Assembly (NCBI GenBank): GCA_039811225.1
Contig: JBDHYG010000002.1
Coordinates: 62,001 to 126,000 of the forward strand
From: JAFDXJ01 sp039811225
GTDB lineage: Bacteria > Bacteroidota > Bacteroidia > Chitinophagales > Chitinophagaceae
DNA length: 64,000 nucleotides
Reading direction: 5' to 3'
Made by a program: the position numbers and the translations under genes. Under the pieces are notes generated by a model. That model did no database searches, was not told the DNA's origin, and saw nothing but the letters and a program-made list of their open reading frames with translations. This document shows positions 8,512 through 17,533 of this stretch, piece by piece. The first letter of the stretch is position 1. The number at the start of each line of letters is the position of its first letter.

Positions 8512-9240
8512 TCAGGTTACAATATGAATATCTTTTTCACCAAGAATGGGCAGATTTTTGAACCGCAGGATAATATTGGCTACAGCAACCACATCCCGCT
8601 GGCAATACGCCACAATGCGCGGCAGGTCTTTATCCTGGTAATATACTGCCTGCACATCGCTGCCATCCATATCAGTTTTGGAAGTGGGTACACCAAGTAC
8701 ATGTGCCAATAAATTCAGTGAAATAAAATTTTTGTAATCCCCGAATTTCCACCATTGCAGCGTATCAGTCATACGTACTTCCCAGGGTTTGGCACCATGC
8801 AGGTTTAGATACCCGGGTAATGCCATCCCCTGGATAATGATGCGCCGACAGAGATACGGGATATCAAACTCACGAATATTGTGGCCGGCAAACTCCGCAT
8901 TTTTCTTATGCAGGAAAAGTGGCGTAGTGAGCTCAATAAATGCCTGCAACAATTTTTTCTCGTCATCGCCATAAATACTCTTAATTCGCATGGCCGGTAA
9001 CCCATTTTCTCCGGGAAGCAGAAAACCTGTGGAAATACAAATCACTTTTCCAAACTCAGCTAAAATACCGGCACGTTGCAACCAACTCTCTTCAGGAGAA
9101 AAATTTTCTGGCATGGTTTTGGAAATCTTCTCCACCCAAAGGCTTTTCCATTCTTCAGGAACTTGTGAAAAGGCCGGATAGGCCGGCACTGTTTCAATAT
9201 CAATAAAGAAGAGATTGAAAATGGATGGGTCAATAATCAT
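8512..9240 (-). CDS. Predicted 3'-5' exonuclease of the PolB-exo superfamily
   Basis: The 242-residue protein carries all three DnaQ-fold exonuclease motifs: FFIDIETV near residue 12 (motif I, DxE), AGHNIREFDIPYL near residue 120 (motif II) and YCQRDVVAVANI near residue 215 (motif III, YxxxD). It matches the stand-alone exonuclease family related to the proofreading domain of family B polymerases. Substrate and pathway are not established for this family; a role in DNA repair is likely. It lies upstream of holA on the same strand, 209 bases apart, so it is probably transcribed separately. Confidence 0.85.
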   Translation of the reverse strand: MIIDPSIFNLFFIDIETVPAYPAFSQVPEEWKSLWVEKISKTMPENFSPEESWLQRAGILAEFGKVICISTGFLLPGENGLPAMRIKSIYGDDEKKLLQAFIELTTPLFLHKKNAEFAGHNIREFDIPYLCRRIIIQGMALPGYLNLHGAKPWEVRMTDTLQWWKFGDYKNFISLNLLAHVLGVPTSKTDMDGSDVQAVYYQDKDLPRIVAYCQRDVVAVANIILRFKNLPILGEKDIHIVT

Positions 9241-9267
9241 AAAAACATTTTAACAAACATCTAAACA

Positions 9268-10263
9268 ATGAGCTATTCAAATTATCCGGCACAGGGAACC
9301 AATCCCACCCCGGCCACACAACCCCCTAAAGATAACAGGAAAATAATTTATGCCCTATTAATTATTGCCCTCTTAGGTACCTGGGGCTACCTGATTTATG
9401 ATAAAAATAAATCATCTGATACGATCACCCAATTACAAACACAGTATTCCAGCGTAGATTCAGCACGTACTTCCGTACAAATGGAATACAATGCAGCCCT
9501 TGCCCGGATGGATTCATTGGCGGGCAGCAATACGCAATTATCCGCTGCTTTAAATGAAAAGAAAGCAGAAATTGATAAACTGAAAGCAGATATCAAATCT
9601 GAATTGGGGAAAAAGAATGCTGATCTTTCCAAGGCAAAATCCATGATTGCACAATTGAATGGCAAGATCAACGATTTACTGGCACAGATAGAACAATTGA
9701 AACAACAAAACCAGGAGTTGACCGCTTCAAACCAGGCATTGACAACTGAACGTGATTCTATTTCCACCCAAAAGCAAATCGTGGAACAAAACTTGGCAAC
9801 AACTACCGCACAGAAAAATGCCGTAGTAGATGTAGCCTCTACCTTGCACGCTTCCAATATCAATATCGCAGCTATCAATATAAAAAACAGTGGTAAGGAA
9901 AAATCTACTACTACCGCCAAGCGGACTGATATTTTCCGGATCTCTTTTGACCTGGATGAAAACAGAATTGCCCCCAGTGGTACCAAAGAATTATATGTAA
10001 TCGTAACCGCACCGGATGGCAACCCCATCACGATCCCGGGTACTGGCAGTGGTACTTTTACCACCCGTGATGCCGGTGAACAAGTATATACAAGTAAAGT
10101 GACTGTAAATTATGAACAAGGGAAACTTACACCGGTAAGCTTTGATTGGAAACCGGAAGCCGGTAAATACCAAACCGGAAGCTATAAAATCCAGATTTAT
10201 CAGAATGGATTTAAAATCGGTGAAGGATATAAAACCCTGAAAAAAGGCGGTTTATTTGGTTAA
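9268..10263 (+). CDS. Membrane-anchored coiled-coil protein of unknown function
   Basis: I do not recognise a named family. The 331-residue protein has a proline- and threonine-rich cytoplasmic N-terminus (about 1-25), one membrane helix at about 29-46 (IIYALLIIALLGTWGYLIY), then a long heptad-rich coiled coil from about 50 to 185 full of Lys, Gln, Leu and Asn, and a beta-rich C-terminal domain from about 215 with several Gly-Thr and Gly-Ser turns. The layout suggests a single-pass protein with a periplasmic rod and a globular head. It is flanked by a terminator downstream and is the only plus-strand gene between minus-strand genes. Confidence 0.85.
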   Translation: MSYSNYPAQGTNPTPATQPPKDNRKIIYALLIIALLGTWGYLIYDKNKSSDTITQLQTQYSSVDSARTSVQMEYNAALARMDSLAGSNTQLSAALNEKKAEIDKLKADIKSELGKKNADLSKAKSMIAQLNGKINDLLAQIEQLKQQNQELTASNQALTTERDSISTQKQIVEQNLATTTAQKNAVVDVASTLHASNINIAAINIKNSGKEKSTTTAKRTDIFRISFDLDENRIAPSGTKELYVIVTAPDGNPITIPGTGSGTFTTRDAGEQVYTSKVTVNYEQGKLTPVSFDWKPEAGKYQTGSYKIQIYQNGFKIGEGYKTLKKGGLFG

Positions 10264-10300
10264 TCCTTTCATATATATATTCTCCTTTTTCAAAAAAAAA

Positions 10301-10324
10301 GCTTCAAATTTTGGAGCTTTTTTT
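10301..10324 (+). terminator. Intrinsic terminator after the coiled-coil gene
   Basis: A hairpin of GCTTCAA and TTGGAGC (one T-G pair) is preceded by nine A's and followed by seven T's, about 40 bases after the stop codon. The A-run also allows it to work in the other direction. Confidence 0.8.
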
Positions 10325-10450
10325 ATGTACTTAAACGTGTTTAAAGTAGTCCTCATATTTTAGATTAAATGCTTCAGAAAGCAGATAGCATTCATCAGCA
10401 AATAATTAATTCGCACCATTATTCTTGAGAAACAAAATACTATACTGCTT

Positions 10451-12010
10451 TTACACTTTACTTGTCATTCTTATTACCGGTATAATCATCTCTTCCAGGC
10501 TCACACCACCATGTTGAAATGTATTTCGGTAATAATTTGCATAATGGTTATAATTGTTGGGATAACAGAGAAAGCCTTCTTCTTTGGCAAAAATAAATGA
10601 AGAGTTTACATTGGGTGTAGGCAGGCCGGCTTCTTTCGGGTCCCGGAAGGCCAGGACATCCTTGGGATCATAGTTCAGGTTACGTCCATGTTTATATCGC
10701 AAGTTGGTAGTGGTTTGTTTATCCCCAATCACTTTAGATGGATTTTTCACCCGTACACTGCCATGATCCGTAGCGAGCACAATATTGATTTTTTTATCAG
10801 CAATTCTTTTTAATGCCTGGTGTAGTGGGCTGTGTTCAAACCAGCTCCGGGTAATGCTCCGGTAGCTCACTTCATCAGCAGCCAGTTCTTTCAATATTTC
10901 AATTTCCGTACGGGCATGGCTTAGCATATCCACAAAATTGTAGATAATCACATTCAGGTCGTTTTGCAACAGGTTATGGATATTGGCCAATAATTGCTGG
11001 CCATCCTGGTGTTGTATAACTTTGGTATAACTATGCCGGATATTTTCTTTGCGCAGGCGTTTCAACTGGGTCTTTAAGAAATGTTCTTCGAAAAGGTTTT
11101 TTCCTCCCTCGGCATCATCATTTTTCCATTCCCCGGGGAATTGTTTTTCGATATCGATTGGTAAGAGGCCTGCAAAAATTGCATTACGTGCATATTGTGT
11201 AGCCGTTGGCAAAATACTGTAAAATGTATCCTCTTCCAGGATACGGAAATTCTCAGCGAAAATGGGCTCAATTGATTTCCACTGATCGAAACGAAGATTA
11301 TCAATCAATATAAAAAAGGTGGGTACCCCTTTTTCAAGGTACGGGAACACTTTTTCTTTCATCAACTGGTGGCTGAGAACCGGTGTGGCAGCAGAGGGTT
11401 GCCGGATCCAGGAACTGTAATTTTTCGTAATGAATTTAAAAAATTCGGTATTGGCTTCATGCTTCTGAGCCTGCAACACTTCCTGCATTTCCGGGCTGTT
11501 GCTTTTTTCCATTTCCAGTTCCCAATACACCAATTTTTTGTAGATATCCATCCATTCACGGCCCTCAGGGCTACTGTTCAGGGCAATAAACAAGTTACGG
11601 AATTGTTGCTGGTAAGCATTCGTGGTTTTTTCCGATACCAACCGTTTATTATCAATAATTTTTTTTAATGCTAATAATACCTGGTTTGGATTTACCGGTT
11701 TGATCAGGTAATCCGTGATCTGGCTGCCAATGGCATCGTCCATGACATTCTCTGTTTCATTCTTGGTGATCATCACTACCGGGATTTGCTTACGCACTTC
11801 TTTTATTTTCTGAAGTGTTTCCAGGCCGGTGATGCCCGGCATTGTCTCATCCAGTAATACCACATCCACTTCATGTTCTTTAACATAATCGATTGCTTCA
11901 AACCCATTGGTTAATGTTTGTACGGTATAGCCCTTATTTTCCAAAAACAATTTTTGAGATTGCAGGCTTTCTATTTCATCATCTACCCAAAGTATAGTTG
12001 CTAATGCCAT
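10451..12010 (-). CDS. porX: PorX-type response regulator with PglZ domain
   Basis: The 519-residue protein has a receiver domain (about 1-120) with acidic pocket D10/D11, phospho-acceptor D54 in VVLLDETMPG and the conserved Lys in DYLIKPVNP, followed by a helical linker and a PglZ domain of the alkaline phosphatase fold (about 200-519) with FFILIDNLRFDQW, a YNFVDMLSHAR stretch and ATDHGSVRVKNP, which hold the metal ligands. PorX is known from Porphyromonas and Flavobacterium as the regulator that works with PorY and SigP to control type IX secretion genes; its PglZ domain has phosphodiesterase activity. A T9SS cargo gene lies elsewhere in this window. No partner kinase is adjacent. Confidence 0.93.
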   Translation of the reverse strand: MALATILWVDDEIESLQSQKLFLENKGYTVQTLTNGFEAIDYVKEHEVDVVLLDETMPGITGLETLQKIKEVRKQIPVVMITKNETENVMDDAIGSQITDYLIKPVNPNQVLLALKKIIDNKRLVSEKTTNAYQQQFRNLFIALNSSPEGREWMDIYKKLVYWELEMEKSNSPEMQEVLQAQKHEANTEFFKFITKNYSSWIRQPSAATPVLSHQLMKEKVFPYLEKGVPTFFILIDNLRFDQWKSIEPIFAENFRILEEDTFYSILPTATQYARNAIFAGLLPIDIEKQFPGEWKNDDAEGGKNLFEEHFLKTQLKRLRKENIRHSYTKVIQHQDGQQLLANIHNLLQNDLNVIIYNFVDMLSHARTEIEILKELAADEVSYRSITRSWFEHSPLHQALKRIADKKINIVLATDHGSVRVKNPSKVIGDKQTTTNLRYKHGRNLNYDPKDVLAFRDPKEAGLPTPNVNSSFIFAKEEGFLCYPNNYNHYANYYRNTFQHGGVSLEEMIIPVIRMTSKV

Positions 12011-12116
12011 GCTATTTTTTTTTATACCCTATAATAAAATTAAAAATAATTATCTGAAAATTTATCCCGGATGCGCTATGTGTATAAACGCAGATAATTT
12101 GCCAAAATACATATTG

Positions 12117-12124
12117 TATTTTTG
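12117..12124 (+). promoter_or_regulatory. Promoter for the HD/lipid A gene group
   Basis: TATTTTTG matches TAnnTTTG, 43 bases before the HD gene ATG. A TTTG at 12098-12101 could be the -33 element, although the 15-base gap is a little short. Confidence 0.5.
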
Positions 12125-12167
12125 CCTATCGCCCGTAAACAGTTTGTTTAACAAATAATCAACATAG

Positions 12168-13385
12168 ATGCCGCTACCTACAAGTAAAATCATTAATGAC
12201 CCGGTGTATGGTTTTATTACGGTAAATGATCCCCTGATCTTTTCACTGATTGCGCAACCCGTTTATCAACGTCTGCGCCGAATCCAGCAAATGGCCATGG
12301 CGCAACTGGTCTATCCGGGTGCTGTTCATACCCGGTTGCATCATTCATTGGGGGCTTATCATCTTATGTGCCAGGCCATTGCTGAACTACGATTGAAAGG
12401 GATTGCTATTTCTGCTGAAGAAGAAACCGCTGTAAAAGCAGCCATCCTGTTACACGATATCGGGCACGGCCCCTATTCCCATGCCTTGGAATATACACTG
12501 ATTCCGGGCATCAAACATGAAGCACTCAGCCTGCTCATCATGGAAAAACTCAATGCTGAAATGAATGGCGCCCTCTCCCTGGCATTGCAGATTTTTACCA
12601 ATCAATATCATAAACCCTTTTTACATCAATTGATTTCCGGTCAACTCGATATGGACCGGATGGATTACCTCACTAGAGACAGTTTTTTTACCGGCGTATC
12701 AGAAGGGGTAATTGGTTATGCCCGGATTCTAAAAATGCTGCACGTACATGATGACCAATTGGTGGTAGAAGAAAAAGGTATTTATAGTGTGGAAAAATTT
12801 CTCATAGCACGCCGGCAAATGTATTGGCAGGTGTATTTGCATAAAGCCGTATTGGCCTCTGAAAAAATGCTGGTAAAAATTATCCAAAGAGCCAGGGAAT
12901 TGTACCCGGAATATGGCGATCAACTCGCTATTCATCCTTCCTTGGATTATTTCTTTTCAACATATAAGGGCGAAATGACGCCGACTGCCCTGGAACATTT
13001 TTGTAAATTAGATGACACCGATATCCTTTTTGCAGTTAAAAAGTGGGCAGGTTTCCCGGATAAAATCCTATCCTTTTTATGTACCTCTCTGCTGCAGCGA
13101 AAACTATATAAAACCACGTTGCAAACGAAAGCTTTTAACCCGGATTATATTAATAATTTGATAAAACAAGCTATTGAAATATATCAGGTTCCCCTAAAAG
13201 ACGTTCATTATTTTATGTTTACAGGTGAAACGGCCAATACGACCTATACACCGGCGCATGAACGTATATTAATTTTGTTTAAAGATGGTGCTGTCAGAAA
13301 CATTACAGATATAGATAATACACTTATTCATCAAACTTTGTCAATGCCTGTAAAAAAATTCTACATTTGTCAATTAAAGGAATAA
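12168..13385 (+). CDS. HD domain metal-dependent phosphohydrolase (dGTPase-like)
   Basis: A 405-residue protein with a complete HD-superfamily core: TRLHHSLGAYHL (first His near 59), LLHDIGHGPYSHALE (the HD pair at 96-97) and GQLDMDRMDYLTRDS, which holds the distal Asp. It resembles the SAMHD1/dGTPase branch of the superfamily, whose members hydrolyse dNTPs, but the substrate of this bacterial subgroup is not established. It heads a same-strand run with lpxD 40 bases downstream, an arrangement that recurs in Bacteroidota as far as I know. Confidence 0.9.
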   Translation: MPLPTSKIINDPVYGFITVNDPLIFSLIAQPVYQRLRRIQQMAMAQLVYPGAVHTRLHHSLGAYHLMCQAIAELRLKGIAISAEEETAVKAAILLHDIGHGPYSHALEYTLIPGIKHEALSLLIMEKLNAEMNGALSLALQIFTNQYHKPFLHQLISGQLDMDRMDYLTRDSFFTGVSEGVIGYARILKMLHVHDDQLVVEEKGIYSVEKFLIARRQMYWQVYLHKAVLASEKMLVKIIQRARELYPEYGDQLAIHPSLDYFFSTYKGEMTPTALEHFCKLDDTDILFAVKKWAGFPDKILSFLCTSLLQRKLYKTTLQTKAFNPDYINNLIKQAIEIYQVPLKDVHYFMFTGETANTTYTPAHERILILFKDGAVRNITDIDNTLIHQTLSMPVKKFYICQLKE

Positions 13386-13425
13386 TTGTACCGGGCAATG
13401 CCCTTACGTTTTAAAAAAAATCTTT

Positions 13426-14478
13426 ATGGTATTTACCGCGGCACAGATTGCAGTTTTGATAAATGGAAAAATTGAAGGCAATGCAAATGCAGAAGTGCAT
13501 TCTTTTGGAAAAATAGAAGAAGCCAAAAAAGGTCAATTGGCTTTTCTGGCAAATCCAAAATATGAAGAATTCCTCTATACCAGTAAAGCCTCCATCATTC
13601 TTGTCAACAGTAACCTGGAATTAAAGCAAGCCATACCGGCCACACTAATCCGGGTGGAAAATGCATACAGCGCATTTGCCATTTTGCTTCATGCTTATCA
13701 GCAAATGGCAACACAACAATTGCAAGGCATCCAACAACCTGTTTTTATTCATGAATCCGCCCGGCTGGGTGAACAGGTTTTTGTTGGAGCATTCACATAC
13801 ATTGGGGAGAATGTGCAAGTGGGCAAAAATGTAAAATTATTCCCGGGCGTATTCCTGGGTAATAATGTGAAAGTAGGTGATAACACAATTTTACATGCAG
13901 GAGTAAAAATTTATTTTGATTGTAAGGTAGGCAACAATGTGACCATACATGCCGGTACGGTTTTGGGCAGTGATGGGTTTGGCTATGCACCGCAGGATGA
14001 TGGCACATACAAAAAAGTACCGCAAATTGGCAATGTTGTCGTGGAAGATAATGTGGAGATTGGCGCCAATACCACGATAGACCGGGCAACCATTGGCTCT
14101 ACCCTGATCAAAGCCGGTTCAAAACTTGATAACCTTATTCAAATTGCACATAATGTGGAAATTGGCAACAATACCGTTATAGCGGCGCAAGCGGGTGTAA
14201 GTGGCAGTACAAAAATCGGCAACAATGTGCAAATTGGCGGGCAGGCAGGAATTGTGGGACATATACAATTAGCCGATGGATGTAAAGTGAATGCACAAAG
14301 CGGAGTTACGAAATCAGCAAAAGTTCCTCATACTGCCCTTACTGGTTCACCAGCATTTGAATATGCCAGTGCCTTGCGTAGCCAGGCGATCACCCGAAAA
14401 TTACCTGAGCTGGAAAAACGCCTGGCTGAACTGGAAAAAATAATCCGGCAATTACAAAATGAAAAAGTAAATATGTAA
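13426..14478 (+). CDS. lpxD: UDP-3-O-(3-hydroxyacyl)glucosamine N-acyltransferase
   Basis: LpxD adds the second hydroxy fatty acid, to the N-2 position, in lipid A synthesis using acyl-ACP. The 350-residue protein has the N-terminal uridine-binding domain (FTAAQIAVLINGKIEG, LAFLANPKY), then a left-handed beta helix of hexapeptide repeats from about 105 to 310 with the catalytic His in LIQIAHNVEIGNN, and a C-terminal helix at 320-350 that binds ACP. It lies between the HD gene and lpxC/fabZ on the same strand. Confidence 0.95.
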   Translation: MVFTAAQIAVLINGKIEGNANAEVHSFGKIEEAKKGQLAFLANPKYEEFLYTSKASIILVNSNLELKQAIPATLIRVENAYSAFAILLHAYQQMATQQLQGIQQPVFIHESARLGEQVFVGAFTYIGENVQVGKNVKLFPGVFLGNNVKVGDNTILHAGVKIYFDCKVGNNVTIHAGTVLGSDGFGYAPQDDGTYKKVPQIGNVVVEDNVEIGANTTIDRATIGSTLIKAGSKLDNLIQIAHNVEIGNNTVIAAQAGVSGSTKIGNNVQIGGQAGIVGHIQLADGCKVNAQSGVTKSAKVPHTALTGSPAFEYASALRSQAITRKLPELEKRLAELEKIIRQLQNEKVNM

Positions 14479-14527
14479 AGGGTTTGCCCTCGTATGAATA
14501 GTTTCTAATTTAGATGTAAAGTAGATT

Positions 14528-15934
14528 ATGGATAAACATTTTAACCCGGACAAACAACATACCATTGCTACAGATGCCACTATCCAGGGAACGGGATTAC
14601 ATACCGGCATTGAATGCAAGATGACTTTAAAGCCTGCCAAGCCCGGTTATGGTATTCAATTTCAGCGCATGGACCTGCCTGATCAGCCTATCATAAAAGC
14701 TGATTGCGATCTTGTTTCAGAAACAAGCCGGGGCACTACCCTGCAATCAGGTGATGCCAAAGTAGTTACCGTGGAGCATATCCTGGCTGCATTAGTAGGC
14801 ATGGGCGTGGATAATACTTTAATAGAACTGACCGGGCCTGAAATCCCCATCATGGATGGCAGTTCTGGCCATTTTACAGACCTGATTGAAAAGGCTGGTG
14901 TAATCGAACAGGATGCAGCGAAGAACTGGTACAGTATCGATGAAAATATTCATTTATATGATGAAACCAAAAGAGTAGAAATGACCGCGTTGCCTGCCGT
15001 GAATTATAGTATTACCACATTAATTGATTTTAATAGCCCTGTATTGGGTACACAACATGCCGGGTTGAAATCAATGCAGGATTTTCAAAAAGAGATTGCT
15101 CCTTGCCGTACCTTCTGTTTTTTACATGAACTGGAAGCCCTGGTAGAAAATAATCTTATTAAAGGCGGCGACATCAATAATGCCATTGTTGTGGTGGACA
15201 AACCGATGGAAGAAAAAGAAATGGTCCGCCTGGCCAAAATTTTTAAGCGGGAAAAAATGGAAGTGAAGAGTGAAGGGTACCTGGATAATCTTGAATTGCG
15301 TTTCCCGAATGAACCGGCACGTCACAAACTATTGGATGTGGTAGGTGACCTGGCTTTAATTGGTTATCCCATAAAGGCCCGAATCATTGCCAACCGGCCC
15401 GGTCATAGTACGAATGTGGCCTTTGCAAAAAAAATCAAAGATTATATACGGAAAAACAAGCACATGATGGATGTGCCCGTATATGATCCGGCTACACCAC
15501 CTGTTTTTTCATTAGACTATATTGAAAAGACATTGCCCCACCGGTTTCCTTTTTTATTGGTTGATAAAATTATTGACCTCTCTGATAAACATATCATTGG
15601 TATAAAAAATGTAACTTTCAATGAATGGTTTTTCCAGGGCCATTTCCCAGGGAACCCGGTTATGCCGGGAGTTTTACAAATTGAAGCCCTGGCGCAAACG
15701 GGTGGAATCCTGGCTATCAATAGCGTAGGAAGCGGCCACTACAATACGTATTTTTTAAAAATAGATCAATGTAAGTTCAAGCAAAAAGTGGTACCTGGCG
15801 ATACGATGATCTTAAAATTAGAATTGCTGGCCCCAATCAGGCGCGGTATTTGTGAAATGAAGGGAACTGTATATGTAGCCGGCAAGGTTGCTACGGAAGC
15901 TGTCCTGGTGGCACAGATTGTGAAATCAGAGTAA
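14528..15934 (+). CDS. lpxC: LpxC/FabZ fusion: UDP-3-O-acyl-GlcNAc deacetylase and 3-hydroxyacyl-ACP dehydratase
   Basis: A 468-residue two-domain protein. Residues 1-310 are LpxC, the zinc deacetylase that commits the cell to lipid A synthesis: H83 in VEHILAAL, H266 and D270 in ARHKLLDVVGD, and H293 in RPGHSTN. Residues 325-468 are FabZ, which dehydrates 3-hydroxyacyl-ACP in fatty acid synthesis, with H372 in GHFPGNPVMPG and E386 in LQIEAL. Both enzymes use the 3-hydroxyacyl-ACP pool, so the fusion joins the branch point of lipid A and phospholipid supply. The fusion is a known Bacteroidota feature. Confidence 0.96.
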   Translation: MDKHFNPDKQHTIATDATIQGTGLHTGIECKMTLKPAKPGYGIQFQRMDLPDQPIIKADCDLVSETSRGTTLQSGDAKVVTVEHILAALVGMGVDNTLIELTGPEIPIMDGSSGHFTDLIEKAGVIEQDAAKNWYSIDENIHLYDETKRVEMTALPAVNYSITTLIDFNSPVLGTQHAGLKSMQDFQKEIAPCRTFCFLHELEALVENNLIKGGDINNAIVVVDKPMEEKEMVRLAKIFKREKMEVKSEGYLDNLELRFPNEPARHKLLDVVGDLALIGYPIKARIIANRPGHSTNVAFAKKIKDYIRKNKHMMDVPVYDPATPPVFSLDYIEKTLPHRFPFLLVDKIIDLSDKHIIGIKNVTFNEWFFQGHFPGNPVMPGVLQIEALAQTGGILAINSVGSGHYNTYFLKIDQCKFKQKVVPGDTMILKLELLAPIRRGICEMKGTVYVAGKVATEAVLVAQIVKSE

Positions 15935-15966
15935 ATAAGAGGCAAATAGATTTAAAATTTTATTTC

Positions 15967-15974
15967 TAATTTTG
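15967..15974 (+). promoter_or_regulatory. Internal -7 promoter element before lpxA
   Basis: TAATTTTG matches TAnnTTTG and lies between lpxC/fabZ and lpxA, 38 bases before the lpxA ATG. It suggests that lpxA can also be transcribed on its own. Confidence 0.4.
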
Positions 15975-16012
15975 CCCTTTCAGAAACGAAGTCGCTTGTA
16001 ATTCTATCCTGC

Positions 16013-16813
16013 ATGATTCATCCACATACGTATATACATCCAAATGCAAAACTTGCACAGAATGTAAAAGTGGATCCATTTTCCGTAATCCACCAGGATG
16101 TCGAAATCGGGGAAGGCACCTGGATTGGCAGTAATGTAACCATCATGGAAGGCGCCCGGATCGGCAAGAATTGCCGGATTTTCCCGGGAGCCGTCATCTC
16201 GGCTATTCCACAAGACCTGAAATATAATGGCGAGAAAACTTATGTAGAAATCGGGGACAATACCACGATACGGGAATTTGTAACTGTAAACCGGGGCACC
16301 CTGGATCGTTATAAAACAAAAGTGGGCAATAATTGCCTGATCATGGCATACTGCCATATAGCACATGATTGTATGGTGGGCAATAATTGTATCATGAGCA
16401 ATAGCTCACAAATGGCCGGGCATGTGGTTATGGGTGATTTTGCAATTATTGCCGGTGTATGTGCCATCCATCAATTTGTCAATATTGGTAAGCATTCTTA
16501 TATAGCTGGTGGCAGCCTGGTAAGTAAAGATGTACCACCTTATATTAAAGCCATTCGCAATCCACTGAGCTATGGCGGTGTAAATAGTGTCGGACTTAAA
16601 CGCCGGGGTTTTGACCTCACACAAATCAATCATATCCTGGATATATACCGGATCATTTACAATAAAGGCTTAAACACTTCGCAGGCATTGGAGTATATCG
16701 AAGAAGAATTACCCGCTACGGATGAACGAGACGATATCGTATCATTTATCCGGAATAGTGACCGGGGGATCATTAAACGCTACACCAAAAACCTGTTGCA
16801 GGAAGAAGAGTAA
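16013..16813 (+). CDS. lpxA: Acyl-ACP--UDP-N-acetylglucosamine O-acyltransferase
   Basis: LpxA performs the first step of lipid A synthesis, placing a 3-hydroxyacyl chain on UDP-GlcNAc. The 266-residue length is typical. Residues 1-190 are hexapeptide repeats of a left-handed beta helix (IHPNAKLAQNVKVDPFSVIHQDVEIGEG and onward), with the catalytic His in the MAYCHIAHDC segment near 120-125 and the GGVNSVGLKRRGF turn leading into the helical C-terminal domain that binds ACP. It lies 78 bases after lpxC/fabZ and 39 bases before an ABC ATPase gene. Confidence 0.96.
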   Translation: MIHPHTYIHPNAKLAQNVKVDPFSVIHQDVEIGEGTWIGSNVTIMEGARIGKNCRIFPGAVISAIPQDLKYNGEKTYVEIGDNTTIREFVTVNRGTLDRYKTKVGNNCLIMAYCHIAHDCMVGNNCIMSNSSQMAGHVVMGDFAIIAGVCAIHQFVNIGKHSYIAGGSLVSKDVPPYIKAIRNPLSYGGVNSVGLKRRGFDLTQINHILDIYRIIYNKGLNTSQALEYIEEELPATDERDDIVSFIRNSDRGIIKRYTKNLLQEEE

Positions 16814-16852
16814 TTACTTTTTCATGAAATATATTGCAACAGTTTTTCCATC

Positions 16853-17497
16853 ATGAATATTTATTTGCAAGATACCGGGAAGCGATTCAACCGGGAATGG
16901 ATTTTCCGGCATGTCCATTACACATTCAGCATGGGAGAGTCGTATGCTGTCTGTGGGCCAAATGGTTGCGGTAAAAGCACTTTTCTACAAACTATTGCAG
17001 GAGCCATAGTTCCCACCGAAGGAACCGTATATTATTCCAACTCCAAAATATTACCAGATCCCGCTCTCCAGGCGAAACCCTACCATACAGCACTCTTTCA
17101 TCAAGTTGCGTATGTAGCACCTTACCTGGAATTGATTGAAGAAATGACGGCTGCTGAATTTCTTTCTTTTCATGCCGTATTTAAACCCTTTTCCCCAAAA
17201 TACACACAAGCGGAAATCCTGGATACAGTAGGGTTGGGCCAAACAGGTAATAAACAAATTCGATATTTCAGTAGCGGTATGAAACAACGATTAAAACTCG
17301 CGCAGGGTTTTTATGCAAATGTTCCTGTCTTGCTCCTGGATGAACCTTGCACCAATCTTGATGCGGAGGGATACGCCTTGTATGAGCGACTGATACAAAC
17401 TTTTGCTCCCGAAAAAATAATGCTGATTGGCAGTAATGATCCCAGGGAATATTCCTTCTGTACTAAACGCATTACCATTACGGATTATAAATCATAG
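16853..17497 (+). CDS. ABC transporter ATP-binding protein with atypical switch region
   Basis: A 214-residue ATPase with Walker A GPNGCGKST, signature FSSGMKQRLKLAQ and Walker B VLLLDEPCTNLD. Where most ABC ATPases have a switch histidine (T-H-D), this one reads IGSNDPREYSF. That histidine normally helps hydrolysis, so the mechanism may be altered. No membrane subunit is adjacent, so the transporter it drives is unknown. Its place directly after lpxA in the same direction suggests an envelope role, but this is inference. Confidence 0.82.
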   Translation: MNIYLQDTGKRFNREWIFRHVHYTFSMGESYAVCGPNGCGKSTFLQTIAGAIVPTEGTVYYSNSKILPDPALQAKPYHTALFHQVAYVAPYLELIEEMTAAEFLSFHAVFKPFSPKYTQAEILDTVGLGQTGNKQIRYFSSGMKQRLKLAQGFYANVPVLLLDEPCTNLDAEGYALYERLIQTFAPEKIMLIGSNDPREYSFCTKRITITDYKS

Positions 17498-17533
17498 CAA
17501 TTTCCTGTTCCCACCATTTATTGTTGAAACTAT

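Noticed and set aside
9396..10064. Long minus-strand open frame of 222 codons opposite the coiled-coil gene
   Set aside because: It lies fully inside the well supported plus-strand gene. Its residues are the mirror of the Lys/Gln/Leu-rich coiled coil, with no family signal or promoter.
10331..10344. Small palindrome TTAAAC-GT-GTTTAA downstream of the coiled-coil gene
   Set aside because: Only 6-base arms in AT-rich DNA between gene ends; no link to a promoter was visible, so chance is likely.
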